A DNA stretch of 64,000 bases from Nitrososphaerota archaeon (lineage in GTDB: Archaea; Thermoproteota; Nitrososphaeria_A; Caldarchaeales; JAVZCJ01). The translations under genes were made by a program, and so were the position numbers. The stretch is taken from the NCBI GenBank assembly GCA_038874475.1, contig JAVZCJ010000005.1:52609-116608 (forward strand), written 5' to 3'. A model generated the notes under the pieces. The model was not told where the DNA came from. It worked only from the letters and a program-made list of their open reading frames with translations, and searched no databases. Positions 19,127 to 28,349 of the stretch are shown piece after piece (position 1 is the stretch's first letter; the number at the start of each line of letters is the position of its first letter).

Positions 19127-19882
19127 TTATGAGAACCATCCTCTAACATATATTGGTGTACGTTTAATTCTAGGAGTTAAAGCTATCATTAAAATTGTTC
19201 CAATTGTTCCGATTACAAGAACATCTCCTATAAACCATCCTAGAAATCCAACCCAGAAAGCTTCTGCAGGTGCAAAGCCACCAAGAACAAGAGTTCCTAT
19301 ACCAAATAAAGCTGATCCAAAAGCTCCTCCAATTATTCCAAAGATTGCATAGAATATCCATGATTTCCAATATTTTGGATTAGCAGCACCCATAAGAATT
19401 ACGATCACTAAACTTAAAATTATACTTGCAAGGAATACTTCAGACCATGTTAAAGCATATGATATGGTACCTAGAATTAAATCTAAAACAAGTAATCCAA
19501 ATAAAGCCCATGTTATACCAGGTCTTTGCATTTTTAATTCAGGGTCTACTTTAAATAGCTTAAATGCAACTAATGGTATTAGCCCCTCAAAGAAATCGCA
19601 TAAAGACCAAACGAATGAAAATGGTCCGAATGGTGTTGTTGCAAATCCAAGTATTACACAACTAAAATATCCTGCTAAAGGACCCCACATTCCAAGCCAT
19701 AAAGATAATGGAACATAAATTGCTGCAGCAAAATATAATCCAGAAACTCCTGGAAAAGGTGCTACTGGAACCGCAAAAACTGCATATATCGCAAGTATAG
19801 CTGAAACTCCTGTAGCAATAGCAAATGTAACTATATGCATCCATGAAACTCCTCTTTTAAAAACTTCTTCTGTTTGAGACAT
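19127..19882 (-). CDS. ECF transporter substrate-binding S component, ligand unknown
   Basis: 251 residues with about six or seven hydrophobic helices; the first after an N-terminal RGVSWMHIVTFAIATGV segment. Glycine- and aromatic-rich loops (GVSGLYFAAAIYVPLSLWLG, PFGPFSFVWSLCDFFEG) resemble vitamin-binding S components. I chose ATG 19882 (MSQTEEVF) with GGAA upstream. A start at 19972 would add a 30-residue hydrophobic, Cys-rich piece not expected here. No riboswitch is recognised upstream, so the vitamin or metal cannot be named. Confidence 0.82.
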   Translation of the reverse strand: MSQTEEVFKRGVSWMHIVTFAIATGVSAILAIYAVFAVPVAPFPGVSGLYFAAAIYVPLSLWLGMWGPLAGYFSCVILGFATTPFGPFSFVWSLCDFFEGLIPLVAFKLFKVDPELKMQRPGITWALFGLLVLDLILGTISYALTWSEVFLASIILSLVIVILMGAANPKYWKSWIFYAIFGIIGGAFGSALFGIGTLVLGGFAPAEAFWVGFLGWFIGDVLVIGTIGTILMIALTPRIKRTPIYVRGWFS

Positions 19883-19911
19883 ATTTTTCCAATATTTGTA
19901 AAAAAAATAGA

Positions 19912-19922
19912 CATTTATAAGC
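19912..19922 (-). promoter_or_regulatory. TATA box for the ECF transporter operon
   Basis: On the minus strand a GGCTTATAAAT-type box lies about 30 bases before the chosen ATG at 19882. It supports that start rather than the upstream one. Confidence 0.5.
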
Positions 19923-20082
19923 CTTTTTATACATAAATGATTAAATATAACACAAATATGTAAAAAATCCAATTATTTAATATATAATAAATATATTTAA
20001 CAATCTGTGAAAAAATAAAAATTTAAATTCGACTTTTTTATTTTTAAAATAAAAAATTAAATGAATCTAATCAATTTATGTT

Positions 20083-21174
20083 ATGATTTTCAAATTTCTA
20101 GCTACTTGCAATCCTGGTCTTGAAGAAATAGCTATTAAAGAAATAGAAGAATTAATTGGGGTAAAAGCTAAATTTTTCCATCCTGGAGCAATTATTTTTG
20201 AAGGAGAAGAAAAAACAATTTTTACATTAAACTATTTTTCTCAATCATTACATAGAATAATCTTATTACTTTACTTTGGTGAATTTATTGATTTGAATGA
20301 TATTTATTCTAAAGTATTAAATTTAGATTTAATAGATTTTCTCTCTTCTAATCAAAGTTTTGCTATAAGAGCTGAACGTTTTGGTAAACATGATTTCACA
20401 AGCATAGATGTAGCTCGTATAGCTGGACAAGCTATTATTGATAATTATCTTAAAAACAAAAATCATAGACTTAAAGTTAATCTTGATAATCCTGATATAG
20501 AAATAAGGTGTGAGATTAGAAATTCTTTATTTTGGATTGGTATTGATACCACTGGTGAAAGCCTTCATAAACGCTGGTATAGAATTATAGGACATAAAGC
20601 TCCATTAAAATCTACAATTGCATATTCTATGATTAGGCTTTCTAATTGGAAAATAAATGAAAGTTTATGTGATCCAATGTGTGGCATAGGTACTATTCCT
20701 ATAGAAGCAGCAATATGGGCTAATAATATTTCTATTGGTAAATTTAGAAAATTTAATTTTGAAAAATTTAATTTTATAAATAAAGAAGATTATATAAATT
20801 TTATTGAAAAACATAAGTGCAAAAATGAAAAATTACGTATTACTGGTATAGATATAAGCATGAGAAGTATTAATGGTGCAAAAAAGAATGCAGAAAAAGC
20901 AGGGGTTCAAATAAACTTCATTAATGGAGATTCTACAAAAATACCTTTAAATTATGATCATATTATAACAGATTTACCTTATGGAATAAGAACAAAAAGG
21001 AAAAATTTAAAAGAGCTTTATAGAGATTTTTTCAATCATGTTTATAAATACAATTGGAAATCTCTTGTAGTAATAACTGCTAAACCTGAATTTATACCTT
21101 CTATAGAACCAGTAAAAATATTCAATGTAGAATATGGAGATATATGCGCGAAAATATTCTTATTTAAGTCATGA
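20083..21174 (+). CDS. THUMP-domain tRNA (guanine-N2)-methyltransferase, Trm14/TrmN type
   Basis: 363 residues. N-terminal ferredoxin-like plus THUMP domain (ATCNPGLEEIAIKEIEEL; FAIRAERFGKHDFTS...GQAI), then a Rossmann methyltransferase with the SAM loop DPMCGIGTIPIEAAI (about 203-217), acidic D in GIDIS, and the catalytic TDLPYGI (DxPY-like). Enzymes of this group place m2G in tRNA (position 6, or position 10 in sister enzymes). Archaeal context favours Trm14. It probably starts a leaderless transcript; no Shine-Dalgarno site is visible. Confidence 0.85.
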   Translation: MIFKFLATCNPGLEEIAIKEIEELIGVKAKFFHPGAIIFEGEEKTIFTLNYFSQSLHRIILLLYFGEFIDLNDIYSKVLNLDLIDFLSSNQSFAIRAERFGKHDFTSIDVARIAGQAIIDNYLKNKNHRLKVNLDNPDIEIRCEIRNSLFWIGIDTTGESLHKRWYRIIGHKAPLKSTIAYSMIRLSNWKINESLCDPMCGIGTIPIEAAIWANNISIGKFRKFNFEKFNFINKEDYINFIEKHKCKNEKLRITGIDISMRSINGAKKNAEKAGVQINFINGDSTKIPLNYDHIITDLPYGIRTKRKNLKELYRDFFNHVYKYNWKSLVVITAKPEFIPSIEPVKIFNVEYGDICAKIFLFKS

Positions 21175-21185
21175 TTTATAGTAAT

Positions 21186-21200
21186 ACTTTTATTTAAGAA
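21186..21200 (+). promoter_or_regulatory. TATA box for the IMP dehydrogenase gene
   Basis: TACTTTTATTTAAGA about 25 bases before ATG 21218, matching a leaderless start; it lies just after the trm14-like stop. Confidence 0.4.
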
Positions 21201-21217
21201 ATCTTATTCATTTAAGT

Positions 21218-22309
21218 ATGAATGATAAGTTAGATCTAAAAACATTTTATTCTTTTGATGATTTATTAATTTTACCCAATGCATCTAGTATAGAACCTAA
21301 TGAAGCTGAAATTTCTTCCGTTTTTACTAAAAATATTATCTTAAAAAAACCTTTTGTAAGTTCTCCTATGGATACAGTTACAGAACATAGAATGGCTATA
21401 GCTTTAGCAAAAATTGGATGTATAGGTGTAATTCATAGGAATATGAATATTGAAAAAGAAGTTGAAGAAGTTAAAAAAGTTAAATCAATCGATGGTGGAG
21501 AAGAATCTATTGTAGATGATAATGGAAAACTTAGAGTTGCAGCTGCAATAGGGCCATTTGATATAGAAAGAGCAAAAAAATTAAATTCAGTAAAAGTAGA
21601 TGCTATAGTCATAGATTGTGCTCATGGTCATAATCTCAATGTAATAAAATCTATTGAAAAAATAAAAAAAGAAATTTCATGTGATTTGATTGTTGGAAAT
21701 ATTGCTACAAGTGAAGCAGTTATAGATTATTTATCGATTAATCCAGATGCTTTTAGAGTTGGATTGGGAGCAGGATCAATATGTATTACGAGAGTAGTTA
21801 CTGGAGTTGGAGTTCCACAAGCTTCCGCTATACATTTAGTATACCTTGAAGCTAAAAAATATGGAATACCAATAATAGCTGATGGTGGAATAAGATATGG
21901 TGGAGATATAGTTAAAGCTTTAGCTCTTGGAGCAGATACTGTTATGTGTGGAAATTTATTTGCTGGATGTGATGAATCTCCAAGTGAAATAATTGATGGT
22001 TCAAAATATGGCCTAGAAGGAAGATATAAACTTTATCGTGGAATGGGATCGGAATCTGTAATTAAAAGTGTTGATAGATACATGGTTTCTAAAAAATATG
22101 CTCCTGAAGGGATTGAAGGACTTGTGCCTTACAAAGGTAGTGTAGAAAATGTTATTAATGAACTTTCAGCAGCTTTAAAACAAGCAATGGGGTATATAGG
22201 TGCTAGAAACATAAAAGAATTAAGAGAAAAAGCAAGATTTGTAAATATTACTAATCAAGCTCTTAAGGAGAGTTTTCCATACAATGTATTTCAATTAAAA
22301 AGTTTTTAA
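21218..22309 (+). CDS. guaB: IMP dehydrogenase lacking CBS domains
   Basis: 363 residues, against about 485-500 for standard IMPDH. The catalytic Cys189 lies in GSICITR followed by VVTGVGVPQ, the GMP/IMP phosphate motif is ADGGIRYGGD, and the flap YRGMGSE...GLVPYKG and the tail MGYIGARNIKELREKARFV are of IMPDH type, not GMP reductase. Between VEEVKKVK and DNGKLRVAAAIG, where the CBS pair is normally inserted, there are only about a dozen residues. It oxidises IMP to XMP, first step to GMP. The GMP synthase subunit lies 1.6 kb away. Confidence 0.92.
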   Translation: MNDKLDLKTFYSFDDLLILPNASSIEPNEAEISSVFTKNIILKKPFVSSPMDTVTEHRMAIALAKIGCIGVIHRNMNIEKEVEEVKKVKSIDGGEESIVDDNGKLRVAAAIGPFDIERAKKLNSVKVDAIVIDCAHGHNLNVIKSIEKIKKEISCDLIVGNIATSEAVIDYLSINPDAFRVGLGAGSICITRVVTGVGVPQASAIHLVYLEAKKYGIPIIADGGIRYGGDIVKALALGADTVMCGNLFAGCDESPSEIIDGSKYGLEGRYKLYRGMGSESVIKSVDRYMVSKKYAPEGIEGLVPYKGSVENVINELSAALKQAMGYIGARNIKELREKARFVNITNQALKESFPYNVFQLKSF

Positions 22310-22704
22310 TATTTAATCTTAAATAAAGTTATTGCTTTCAAAACAAAAAATAAACCTATGAGTATTATTATAGTTCCTCCAAGATATGGCAATAAAATTT
22401 CTTTTATCATTTCTATTTGTAAAGTATAAAGTGATATTCCTGCTAATATAAAGCTTACTCCAATTAAGAAAAGAATTATTATTCCAAAATATTTTGGAAT
22501 AGTTACTTCTAAAGGTTTTACTTCTTTTACTTTAATTCTTATCATGCCCATTAATAAAAAACCTACTCCCATTCCGATAACTCCTCCTACATCAGGTCTG
22601 CCTAATAGAAGCCCTAGTCCAGCTCCTATAAACATTGATGAAACAAATAATAATCCAGAAAATTCTTCTATTTTCTTCTTTTCATTTTTCTCATTCATGT
22701 TCAA
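22306..22704 (-). CDS. Small polytopic membrane protein, function unknown
   Basis: 132 residues with four hydrophobic helices (about 18-34, 40-54, 74-92 and 105-125) after a Lys/Glu-rich start (MNMNEKNEKKKIEEFSG). The 3' end overlaps the convergent guaB by four bases. No family recognised; could be a conserved archaeal membrane protein. Confidence 0.6.
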   Translation of the reverse strand: MNMNEKNEKKKIEEFSGLLFVSSMFIGAGLGLLLGRPDVGGVIGMGVGFLLMGMIRIKVKEVKPLEVTIPKYFGIIILFLIGVSFILAGISLYTLQIEMIKEILLPYLGGTIIILIGLFFVLKAITLFKIKY

Positions 22705-22755
22705 AAACGCTTATATAATATTATCATCATTAAATAAATACTTTCATTTATTTTA

Positions 22756-23877
22756 TTATGAATACTTTTCATATGCTTCTTTAATAGTTTTCTCTATTTC
22801 TTTTAAAACTTTTTCATAAGATAAATTTAAACCTATTATTTTTCTATTTTTAACAACTGGCTTATAATTTATGAAAACATGTGATGGATATTCGATTTTT
22901 CCTTTTAAAATATTTTCAAAGCTTGTATTGAAAGCTATGAAATCTCCATCATAAGGCATTCCATACAATTTATATCCTCCAATAGTTGCTTTTTCAAAAA
23001 TTTTCTTTATTTTCTCTTTTCCATGAATTTTAATTAATTCTTTTAATTGTTTATCAATGCCACCAATTACTAATGGCCAGTCACTCCCTAAAGAATCTAT
23101 TTGATTAAAATTTTTTTGAGTTTTACCATATATGAGTAAATTTGATAATGGACAATTAACAGTTTTAATTTCAAATTTATGATAATTTTCATTTTCTGTA
23201 CAATGTACTCCTATAATTGAGTTAGGATGTTCTATATTATGAATTATTTTTTTAAGATTTTCTAATTCTTTAAAACCTTCACTTAAATGCAATGCGAATG
23301 GTTTATTTTTTTCATAACTCCATTTTGCAGATTCAATAAAATCATTTAAGTTAATGAATGATAATGAGTGAATGAAAATTCCAAAATTCATTAATTCATT
23401 TTTTTCATTTTTCTCATTATCTTTTAAGAAAGACTTTATTTCATTAAAGCTTTTATTCATACCTTTTAAATTTGAAATTGTTGGCAAAATTATCACTCTT
23501 GGTTTATTTTCTATTGATTGAAAAGCTAATAGATTAGCATATGGATTACTACTAACTAATGCTATTAAAGTAGTTCCTTCCAATAATGCTTTATAAAGAG
23601 TTAATTTAGAAAGCTTTGTACAAAGTTCTAAATCTTTTCTTAATAATACTTCATTAATTTTTGTTTTTCTATTATTAAACCAATCTCTCATGTTTTTCCA
23701 TTTTTTTCTACCACAATTTTTTTCAATTACATGTGGATGGGCATGAGCATCAGAAAATCCAGGAGCAATAACAGTTTTGAAAAAATATTCAGCACCTTTA
23801 CTATCTTTTATTGGAATTTTTACATCATGAAATATTCCTTTGCCTATGACGGCAAAAGTTTCAGCCTTTGCAGCCAT
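22756..23877 (-). CDS. Amidohydrolase-superfamily protein
   Basis: 373 residues. Metal-binding features are recognisable: HxH in GFSDAHAHPHV (about 44-50), His in ALHLSEGFKEL, His in IGVHCTENENY, and a final Asp in SLGSDWPLVIG. This set matches the chlorohydrolase/cytosine deaminase branch. The substrate is unknown. The N-terminal beta-sandwich half is short, with about 35 residues before the barrel. It is divergent from the GMP synthase subunit. Confidence 0.8.
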   Translation of the reverse strand: MAAKAETFAVIGKGIFHDVKIPIKDSKGAEYFFKTVIAPGFSDAHAHPHVIEKNCGRKKWKNMRDWFNNRKTKINEVLLRKDLELCTKLSKLTLYKALLEGTTLIALVSSNPYANLLAFQSIENKPRVIILPTISNLKGMNKSFNEIKSFLKDNEKNEKNELMNFGIFIHSLSFINLNDFIESAKWSYEKNKPFALHLSEGFKELENLKKIIHNIEHPNSIIGVHCTENENYHKFEIKTVNCPLSNLLIYGKTQKNFNQIDSLGSDWPLVIGGIDKQLKELIKIHGKEKIKKIFEKATIGGYKLYGMPYDGDFIAFNTSFENILKGKIEYPSHVFINYKPVVKNRKIIGLNLSYEKVLKEIEKTIKEAYEKYS

Positions 23878-23940
23878 TATGAAAAATAATATGAATTTTT
23901 ATTTAAACTTTTCCTTTAATGCAAAATTCCCTATTTTTAT

Positions 23941-23949
23941 CTTTATATA
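23941..23949 (+). promoter_or_regulatory. TATA box for the GMP synthase subunit gene
   Basis: CTTTATATA at about 26 bases before ATG 23971, no Shine-Dalgarno site: a good leaderless promoter. Confidence 0.5.
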
Positions 23950-23970
23950 TGGCTTCTTACTCTTATTCTT

Positions 23971-24906
23971 ATGGTATTCGACCCAAATAAATTCATGAAT
24001 AAAAAAATTCTTGAAATTAAACAATTAATTGGAGAAGAAAAAGCTATCGTTGCATGCTCAGGAGGAGTAGATAGTACAACTTGTGCAGCTCTTGTAAAAA
24101 AAGCTATTGGTGAAAAACTTTTAGCTATATACATAGATGATGGATTTAGAAGATTGAATGAACCTGAAAAAGTTTTATCTATTTTAGAAAGATTAAAAAT
24201 AAAAGCAAGATTAATAGATGCTAAAGAAAATTTCTTTAATGCTCTTAAAGGAATAACAGATCCTGAAGAAAAAAGAAAAATTTTTAGAAAAGTTTTTTAT
24301 GAAACACTCGGAAAAATAGCAAAAGAAGAAGGAGCAAGATTTCTTATTCAAGGAACTATCGCAGCAGATATCATTGAAACAGTGAAAGGCATAAAAACTC
24401 AACATAATGTTCTTGAACAATTAGGAATTAGTCCAGAAGAATATGGATTTAAAATTATTGAACCTTTAAAAGAATTATATAAACCACAAGTTAGAATGGT
24501 TGCTAAAGCTTTAAAGCTTCCTAAAGAAATTGTTTATAAAATGCCTTTTCCAGGGCCAGGATTAATGATTAGAGTTCTAGGTGAAGTTACTCCTGAAAAA
24601 GTAGAAATAGTTAGAAAAGCAACAGATATTATTGAAAAAGAAACAAGAAAAATCAAATCTTTTCAAAGTTTTGCAGTATTATTAAATGATAAAGCAACAG
24701 GTATCATAAATGGTAAAAGAAATTATGGATATATAATAGTTATTAGAATTGTTTCTTCTAAAGATGCTATTACTGCTAAATCATTAAATATTTCATATAA
24801 TATTCTTAAAAAGATTTCTAAAAGAATATTCAAAGAAATACCTGAAGTAAGTAGATGCTTATATGATATAACAGATAAGCCTCCTGCAACAATCGAATTT
24901 GAATAA
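23971..24906 (+). CDS. guaAB: GMP synthase, ATP-pyrophosphatase subunit (GuaAb)
   Basis: 311 residues. The PP-loop ACSGGVDSTTCAALV (about 29-43), KTQHNV, the LYKPQVRMVAK motif, PFPGPGLMIRVLGE and the C-terminal dimer domain ending with the signature DITDKPPATIEFE identify the synthetase half of GMP synthase. In archaea the glutaminase half is a separate gene, which is not in this window. Converts XMP to GMP with ammonia delivered by the other subunit. The start is 26 bases after a TATA box and is probably leaderless. Confidence 0.96.
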   Translation: MVFDPNKFMNKKILEIKQLIGEEKAIVACSGGVDSTTCAALVKKAIGEKLLAIYIDDGFRRLNEPEKVLSILERLKIKARLIDAKENFFNALKGITDPEEKRKIFRKVFYETLGKIAKEEGARFLIQGTIAADIIETVKGIKTQHNVLEQLGISPEEYGFKIIEPLKELYKPQVRMVAKALKLPKEIVYKMPFPGPGLMIRVLGEVTPEKVEIVRKATDIIEKETRKIKSFQSFAVLLNDKATGIINGKRNYGYIIVIRIVSSKDAITAKSLNISYNILKKISKRIFKEIPEVSRCLYDITDKPPATIEFE

Positions 24907-25035
24907 CTTTATTTATTTTTTTCTTTATGATTTAATTTAATAAATCTCATAGTGTTTAAATTATATTTTTTGAATATTAAATAAAGTTTAAAGTTTATTA
25001 GCTTCTTTATTTAAAAATGATAAAAGTGATAAACA

Positions 25036-25278
25036 TTGATAATCCAATTTCATGGATGGTTAATTCAATATTTTGGGAAAGAGAAAATTGAAATAAAAAT
25101 TAATAAAATGAAATTAAGAGATTTTTTAGAATTTATTGATAAAGATAAAAAAGAGCTTTTAAAAAGTATTAATAAACAAGTTTTTATAGCTATAAATCAT
25201 GAAGTTGTATACGATTTAGAAAAAGAATTAAACAATGATGATTTTATTTCTATTTTTCCAATAGGTTCAGGGGGATAA
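25036..25278 (+). CDS. Ubiquitin-like MoaD/ThiS family protein
   Basis: 80 residues that end in the diagnostic diglycine (FISIFPIGSGG). The beta-grasp pattern is clear: FHGWLIQYFG at the start, LRDFLEFI helix, AINHEVVYDL. Such proteins carry sulfur as a C-terminal thiocarboxylate, for molybdopterin, thiamine or thio-tRNA, or act as protein modifiers. The start is TTG with AAGTGAT six bases upstream. Both AOR-type enzymes here need a pterin cofactor, which makes MoaD reasonable, but SAMP-like use is possible. Confidence 0.85.
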   Translation: MIIQFHGWLIQYFGKEKIEIKINKMKLRDFLEFIDKDKKELLKSINKQVFIAINHEVVYDLEKELNNDDFISIFPIGSGG

Positions 25279-25285
25279 TATCAAT

Positions 25286-26389
25286 TTATAAAATGCTCCT
25301 GTTATCCTTTGTATCGAATATGTGAACTTTATCCATATTGATCTCTATGTAAACTTTTTGCCCATAATTCAAAATTGCTTCTTTTCCAATAATACTCGTT
25401 AAAACTTTACCATTAATCTTTATAGAAACTATTTTTTCATCTCCTACATTATCTATTAATTGAACTGTTCCAATAATTCCGGTAGCTTCTTTAGTTTCTT
25501 TATGTAAAATTATATCTTCAGGTCTAATTCCAAGTAAGAATTTATATCCATTTTCATAATTTTCAAATAATTTCGCATATTCAGTAAAATCTAATTTAAA
25601 TTCAGGAGTTTTTAAAATGCATTTTCCTCCTTCTTTTTCTAATGTACATTCGATAAGATTTATTGGGGGGCTACCAATAAAACGTGCTGTGAAAACTGTT
25701 TTAGGATGATTGTAAACATTTTCTGGTATGTCGATTTGATGAATAACGCCTTCATTGATTACAGCAATTCTATCACCTATAGTTAATGCTTCTAATTGAT
25801 CGTGTGTTGCAAAAATTGTTGTTATTCCTAATTCTCTTTGCAATCTTTTTAATTCTACTCTCATACTTTCACGTATTTTTGCATCAAGATTCTTTAAAGG
25901 TTCATCTAAAAGGAGTATGGATGGAGTTCTTACAAGTACTCTAGCTAATGCAACTCTTTGTAATTCGCCACCACTATAAGTAGTTGGCTTCCTATTTAAT
26001 AAATGCGATATTTGGAGAAAATCGGCTACTTCTTTTACTTTTTTCTTTACTTCATCTTCAGAAATTTTCTTAATTCTTAATGGAAAAGCAATATTATCAA
26101 AACCTGTTAAATTTGGATAAATTGCAGGAGTTTCAAATAGCATTCCTACTCCTCTTTCATTTGCTGGGACATCATTAACTCTATTTTCTCCTATGAATAT
26201 ATCTCCCTCATCTGGATTTATAAGACCAGCAATAATTTTAAGAAGTGTTGATTTTCCAGCTCCGGGAGGACCATTTATTACAAACAATTCTTTATCATTT
26301 ACTGTAAGAGAAATATTTTCAAGAATTTGCTTTCTTATCCCTTTTTTTGAAATATTAACAAGCTTTATACTAACCATTTTTAACACCAT
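25286..26389 (-). CDS. Sugar-type ABC transporter ATPase (MalK/UgpC family)
   Basis: 367 residues. Walker A GPPGAGKST, signature YSGGELQRVALARVL (Y for L), Walker B ILLLDEPLKNLD, switch IFATHDQLEAL, then a C-terminal TOBE/regulatory domain (GIRPEDIILH). It is one of a pair of MalK-like ATPases with the next gene; its stop is near a convergent small gene. The two likely form a heterodimer that powers the sugar importer. Confidence 0.92.
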   Translation of the reverse strand: MVLKMVSIKLVNISKKGIRKQILENISLTVNDKELFVINGPPGAGKSTLLKIIAGLINPDEGDIFIGENRVNDVPANERGVGMLFETPAIYPNLTGFDNIAFPLRIKKISEDEVKKKVKEVADFLQISHLLNRKPTTYSGGELQRVALARVLVRTPSILLLDEPLKNLDAKIRESMRVELKRLQRELGITTIFATHDQLEALTIGDRIAVINEGVIHQIDIPENVYNHPKTVFTARFIGSPPINLIECTLEKEGGKCILKTPEFKLDFTEYAKLFENYENGYKFLLGIRPEDIILHKETKEATGIIGTVQLIDNVGDEKIVSIKINGKVLTSIIGKEAILNYGQKVYIEINMDKVHIFDTKDNRSIL

Positions 26390-27480
26390 TAAATAATCGC
26401 TAAACTTGTTTTTTTATCAAATAAATGTATTTTATCTTTATTAAAAAGAATCCACACTTTGCTACCTATTCTAATTCCTGGAATTATATGTGTTTTTACG
26501 AGAATTTTTTTCTCCCCAATTCCTAGGTGATATATTGATTTTGCTCCTAAATTTTCAATAAAATGTACTTCTACCTCTATTGAATCTGGGCTGCTTTTTT
26601 TAGTTTCAATAATTATATCTTCTGACCTGCAACCTAAAATTAATTCAGAAGTAGTAGATTTTTCTTTAATAATTGAAGAAATATTTGATACATCTAAATA
26701 AAACTCACTCGCATCTATGATTGCTTTTCCATTTTTCTCTATAAAGCTGCAATCAATAAAATTCATTGAAGGAGTTCCAATGAAACGAGCTACAAATAAA
26801 GTTTTTGGATTATCATATATTTCGCTTGGTTTTCCTATTTGTTCAATAAGGCCATTGTTCATAACAGCAATTCTATCAGCTAATGTCATTGCTTCAAGTT
26901 GATCATGTGTTACATAAACACTTGTAATCCCAACTTTCATTTGTATTTCTTTAAGTTCGGTTCTCATTTTTTCACGCGTTCTTGCGTCAAGATTACTTAA
27001 TGGTTCATCTAAAAGTAAAATTTCTGGGTCTACTGCAATCGCTCTTCCAATAGCTACTCTTTGTATTTCGCTTAAGCTTAATCTTTTTGCATATCTTTGA
27101 AGTATATTTTCAAGATCCAATAAACGAGCAATTTCTTTTACTTTAGAATCAATTTTGCTTTTTTCCATTTTTCTAACTTGTAATCCAAATGCAAGATTAT
27201 CATAAACTGTCATATGAGGGAAAACTGCATAATCTTGAAAAACAAGACCAATCCCTCTTTTTTGTGGTGGTAAATCATTTATAAGAGTACTATTGATATA
27301 TATCTCACCAGAAGTTGGAATTTCTAATCCAGCTATACATCTTAAAGTTGTTGTTTTTCCACATCCACTTGGCCCAAGTAAGCATAATGTTTCTTTTTCA
27401 TCTACATTAAATGATATTCCTTTTACAGCTTCCAATTCTCCAAATACTTTACGAAGATTTTTTACGAATAATTTAGCCAT
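26389..27480 (-). CDS. Sugar-type ABC transporter ATPase (MalK/UgpC family)
   Basis: 363 residues. Walker A GPSGCGKTT, signature LSLSEIQRVAIGRAI (LSLSE in place of LSGGQ, an unusual form), Walker B ILLLDEPLSNLD, switch VYVTHDQLEA, then TOBE-type tail. It overlaps the next ATPase gene by one base. The degenerate signature in one subunit and a normal-like one in the other suggests an asymmetric ATPase pair. Confidence 0.92.
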   Translation of the reverse strand: MAKLFVKNLRKVFGELEAVKGISFNVDEKETLCLLGPSGCGKTTTLRCIAGLEIPTSGEIYINSTLINDLPPQKRGIGLVFQDYAVFPHMTVYDNLAFGLQVRKMEKSKIDSKVKEIARLLDLENILQRYAKRLSLSEIQRVAIGRAIAVDPEILLLDEPLSNLDARTREKMRTELKEIQMKVGITSVYVTHDQLEAMTLADRIAVMNNGLIEQIGKPSEIYDNPKTLFVARFIGTPSMNFIDCSFIEKNGKAIIDASEFYLDVSNISSIIKEKSTTSELILGCRSEDIIIETKKSSPDSIEVEVHFIENLGAKSIYHLGIGEKKILVKTHIIPGIRIGSKVWILFNKDKIHLFDKKTSLAII

Positions 27481-27490
27481 ACTTATCCCT

Positions 27491-28339
27491 CTATCTTACT
27501 CTTCCAAAAGTGAATCCTGTAACCAAATATCTTTGAATCGTATAACCTAAGATTACCATAGGAATTGTTGCTATCAATCCACATGCAGCTTGAGAACCAT
27601 ACATCCTTCCAACAGCAGAAGCATAAAGGCTAATTTGAACAGGTAAAGTAATTGCTTTTGTTACAGATAATACAAGAGCAAAGAGAAACTCAGTCCAATT
27701 TAATATGAATATGAATAAAGCTGAAGCTAATATTCCACCTCTAATTAATGGAAAAGTTACATGTGTAATTACTGTCCATGGTGCAGCCCCCTCAAGAAGT
27801 GCAGCTTCTTCCCATTCTGGCGGAATTTCATCGATATACCCTTTTAGTATCCATATAGCATATGTTAATGTTACTGCTGTATAAAGCAATATAAGAGCAA
27901 TATGAGTATCAATAAGTTTAAAAGTTGAGTAATAAACTAATAATGGGGCAACGAAAGTTGCTCCAGGTAGCATTCTTGTTAAAAGAGTGAAGAAAAGTGT
28001 AAATGTTCCTCCTGCTCTATATCTTGATACTCCATAAGCGGTACAAAAACCAACTAAAATTGCAAATATAGTACTTGTTGATGCTACTATCAAGCTATTT
28101 ATATATGGTACTGTAATAGCCTCAGCTATAGAGGTCATGAAATATGTTCCACCTATTGGAACGCTTGAATTAAAAAGATTAATATAATTATCAAGTATTA
28201 AATTCTTTGGTATAATATTAGCTGAATACCATTCAGTTGGAGGTTTAAGTGAAAGCGAAATCATCCAAACGACAGGCCCTAAAGTCCATAAAGCAACTAT
28301 AATTAATAAAATATATCTAAAAATTTGTTTATAACTCAT
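27491..28339 (-). CDS. Sugar ABC transporter permease (MalG type)
   Basis: 282 residues from ATG 28339, chosen because AGGTGA (28345-28350) overlaps the stop of the preceding permease gene with a spacing of five; a start at 28384 would add 15 residues. Six hydrophobic helices; the EAA loop is AALLEGAAPWTVITHVTFPL. The final helix and the tail (QRYLVTGFTFGRVR) match MalG-like carbohydrate permeases. Confidence 0.92.
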   Translation of the reverse strand: MSYKQIFRYILLIIVALWTLGPVVWMISLSLKPPTEWYSANIIPKNLILDNYINLFNSSVPIGGTYFMTSIAEAITVPYINSLIVASTSTIFAILVGFCTAYGVSRYRAGGTFTLFFTLLTRMLPGATFVAPLLVYYSTFKLIDTHIALILLYTAVTLTYAIWILKGYIDEIPPEWEEAALLEGAAPWTVITHVTFPLIRGGILASALFIFILNWTEFLFALVLSVTKAITLPVQISLYASAVGRMYGSQAACGLIATIPMVILGYTIQRYLVTGFTFGRVR

Positions 28340-28349
28340 TTTATTCACC

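Noticed and set aside
19883..19972. 30-residue N-terminal extension of the ECF S component
   Set aside because: Composition does not fit, and TATA box and GGAA support ATG 19882.
24907..25035. Regulatory RNA between guaAB and the MoaD-like gene
   Set aside because: Only A+T-rich sequence with no stable stem; likely just a terminator and promoter.
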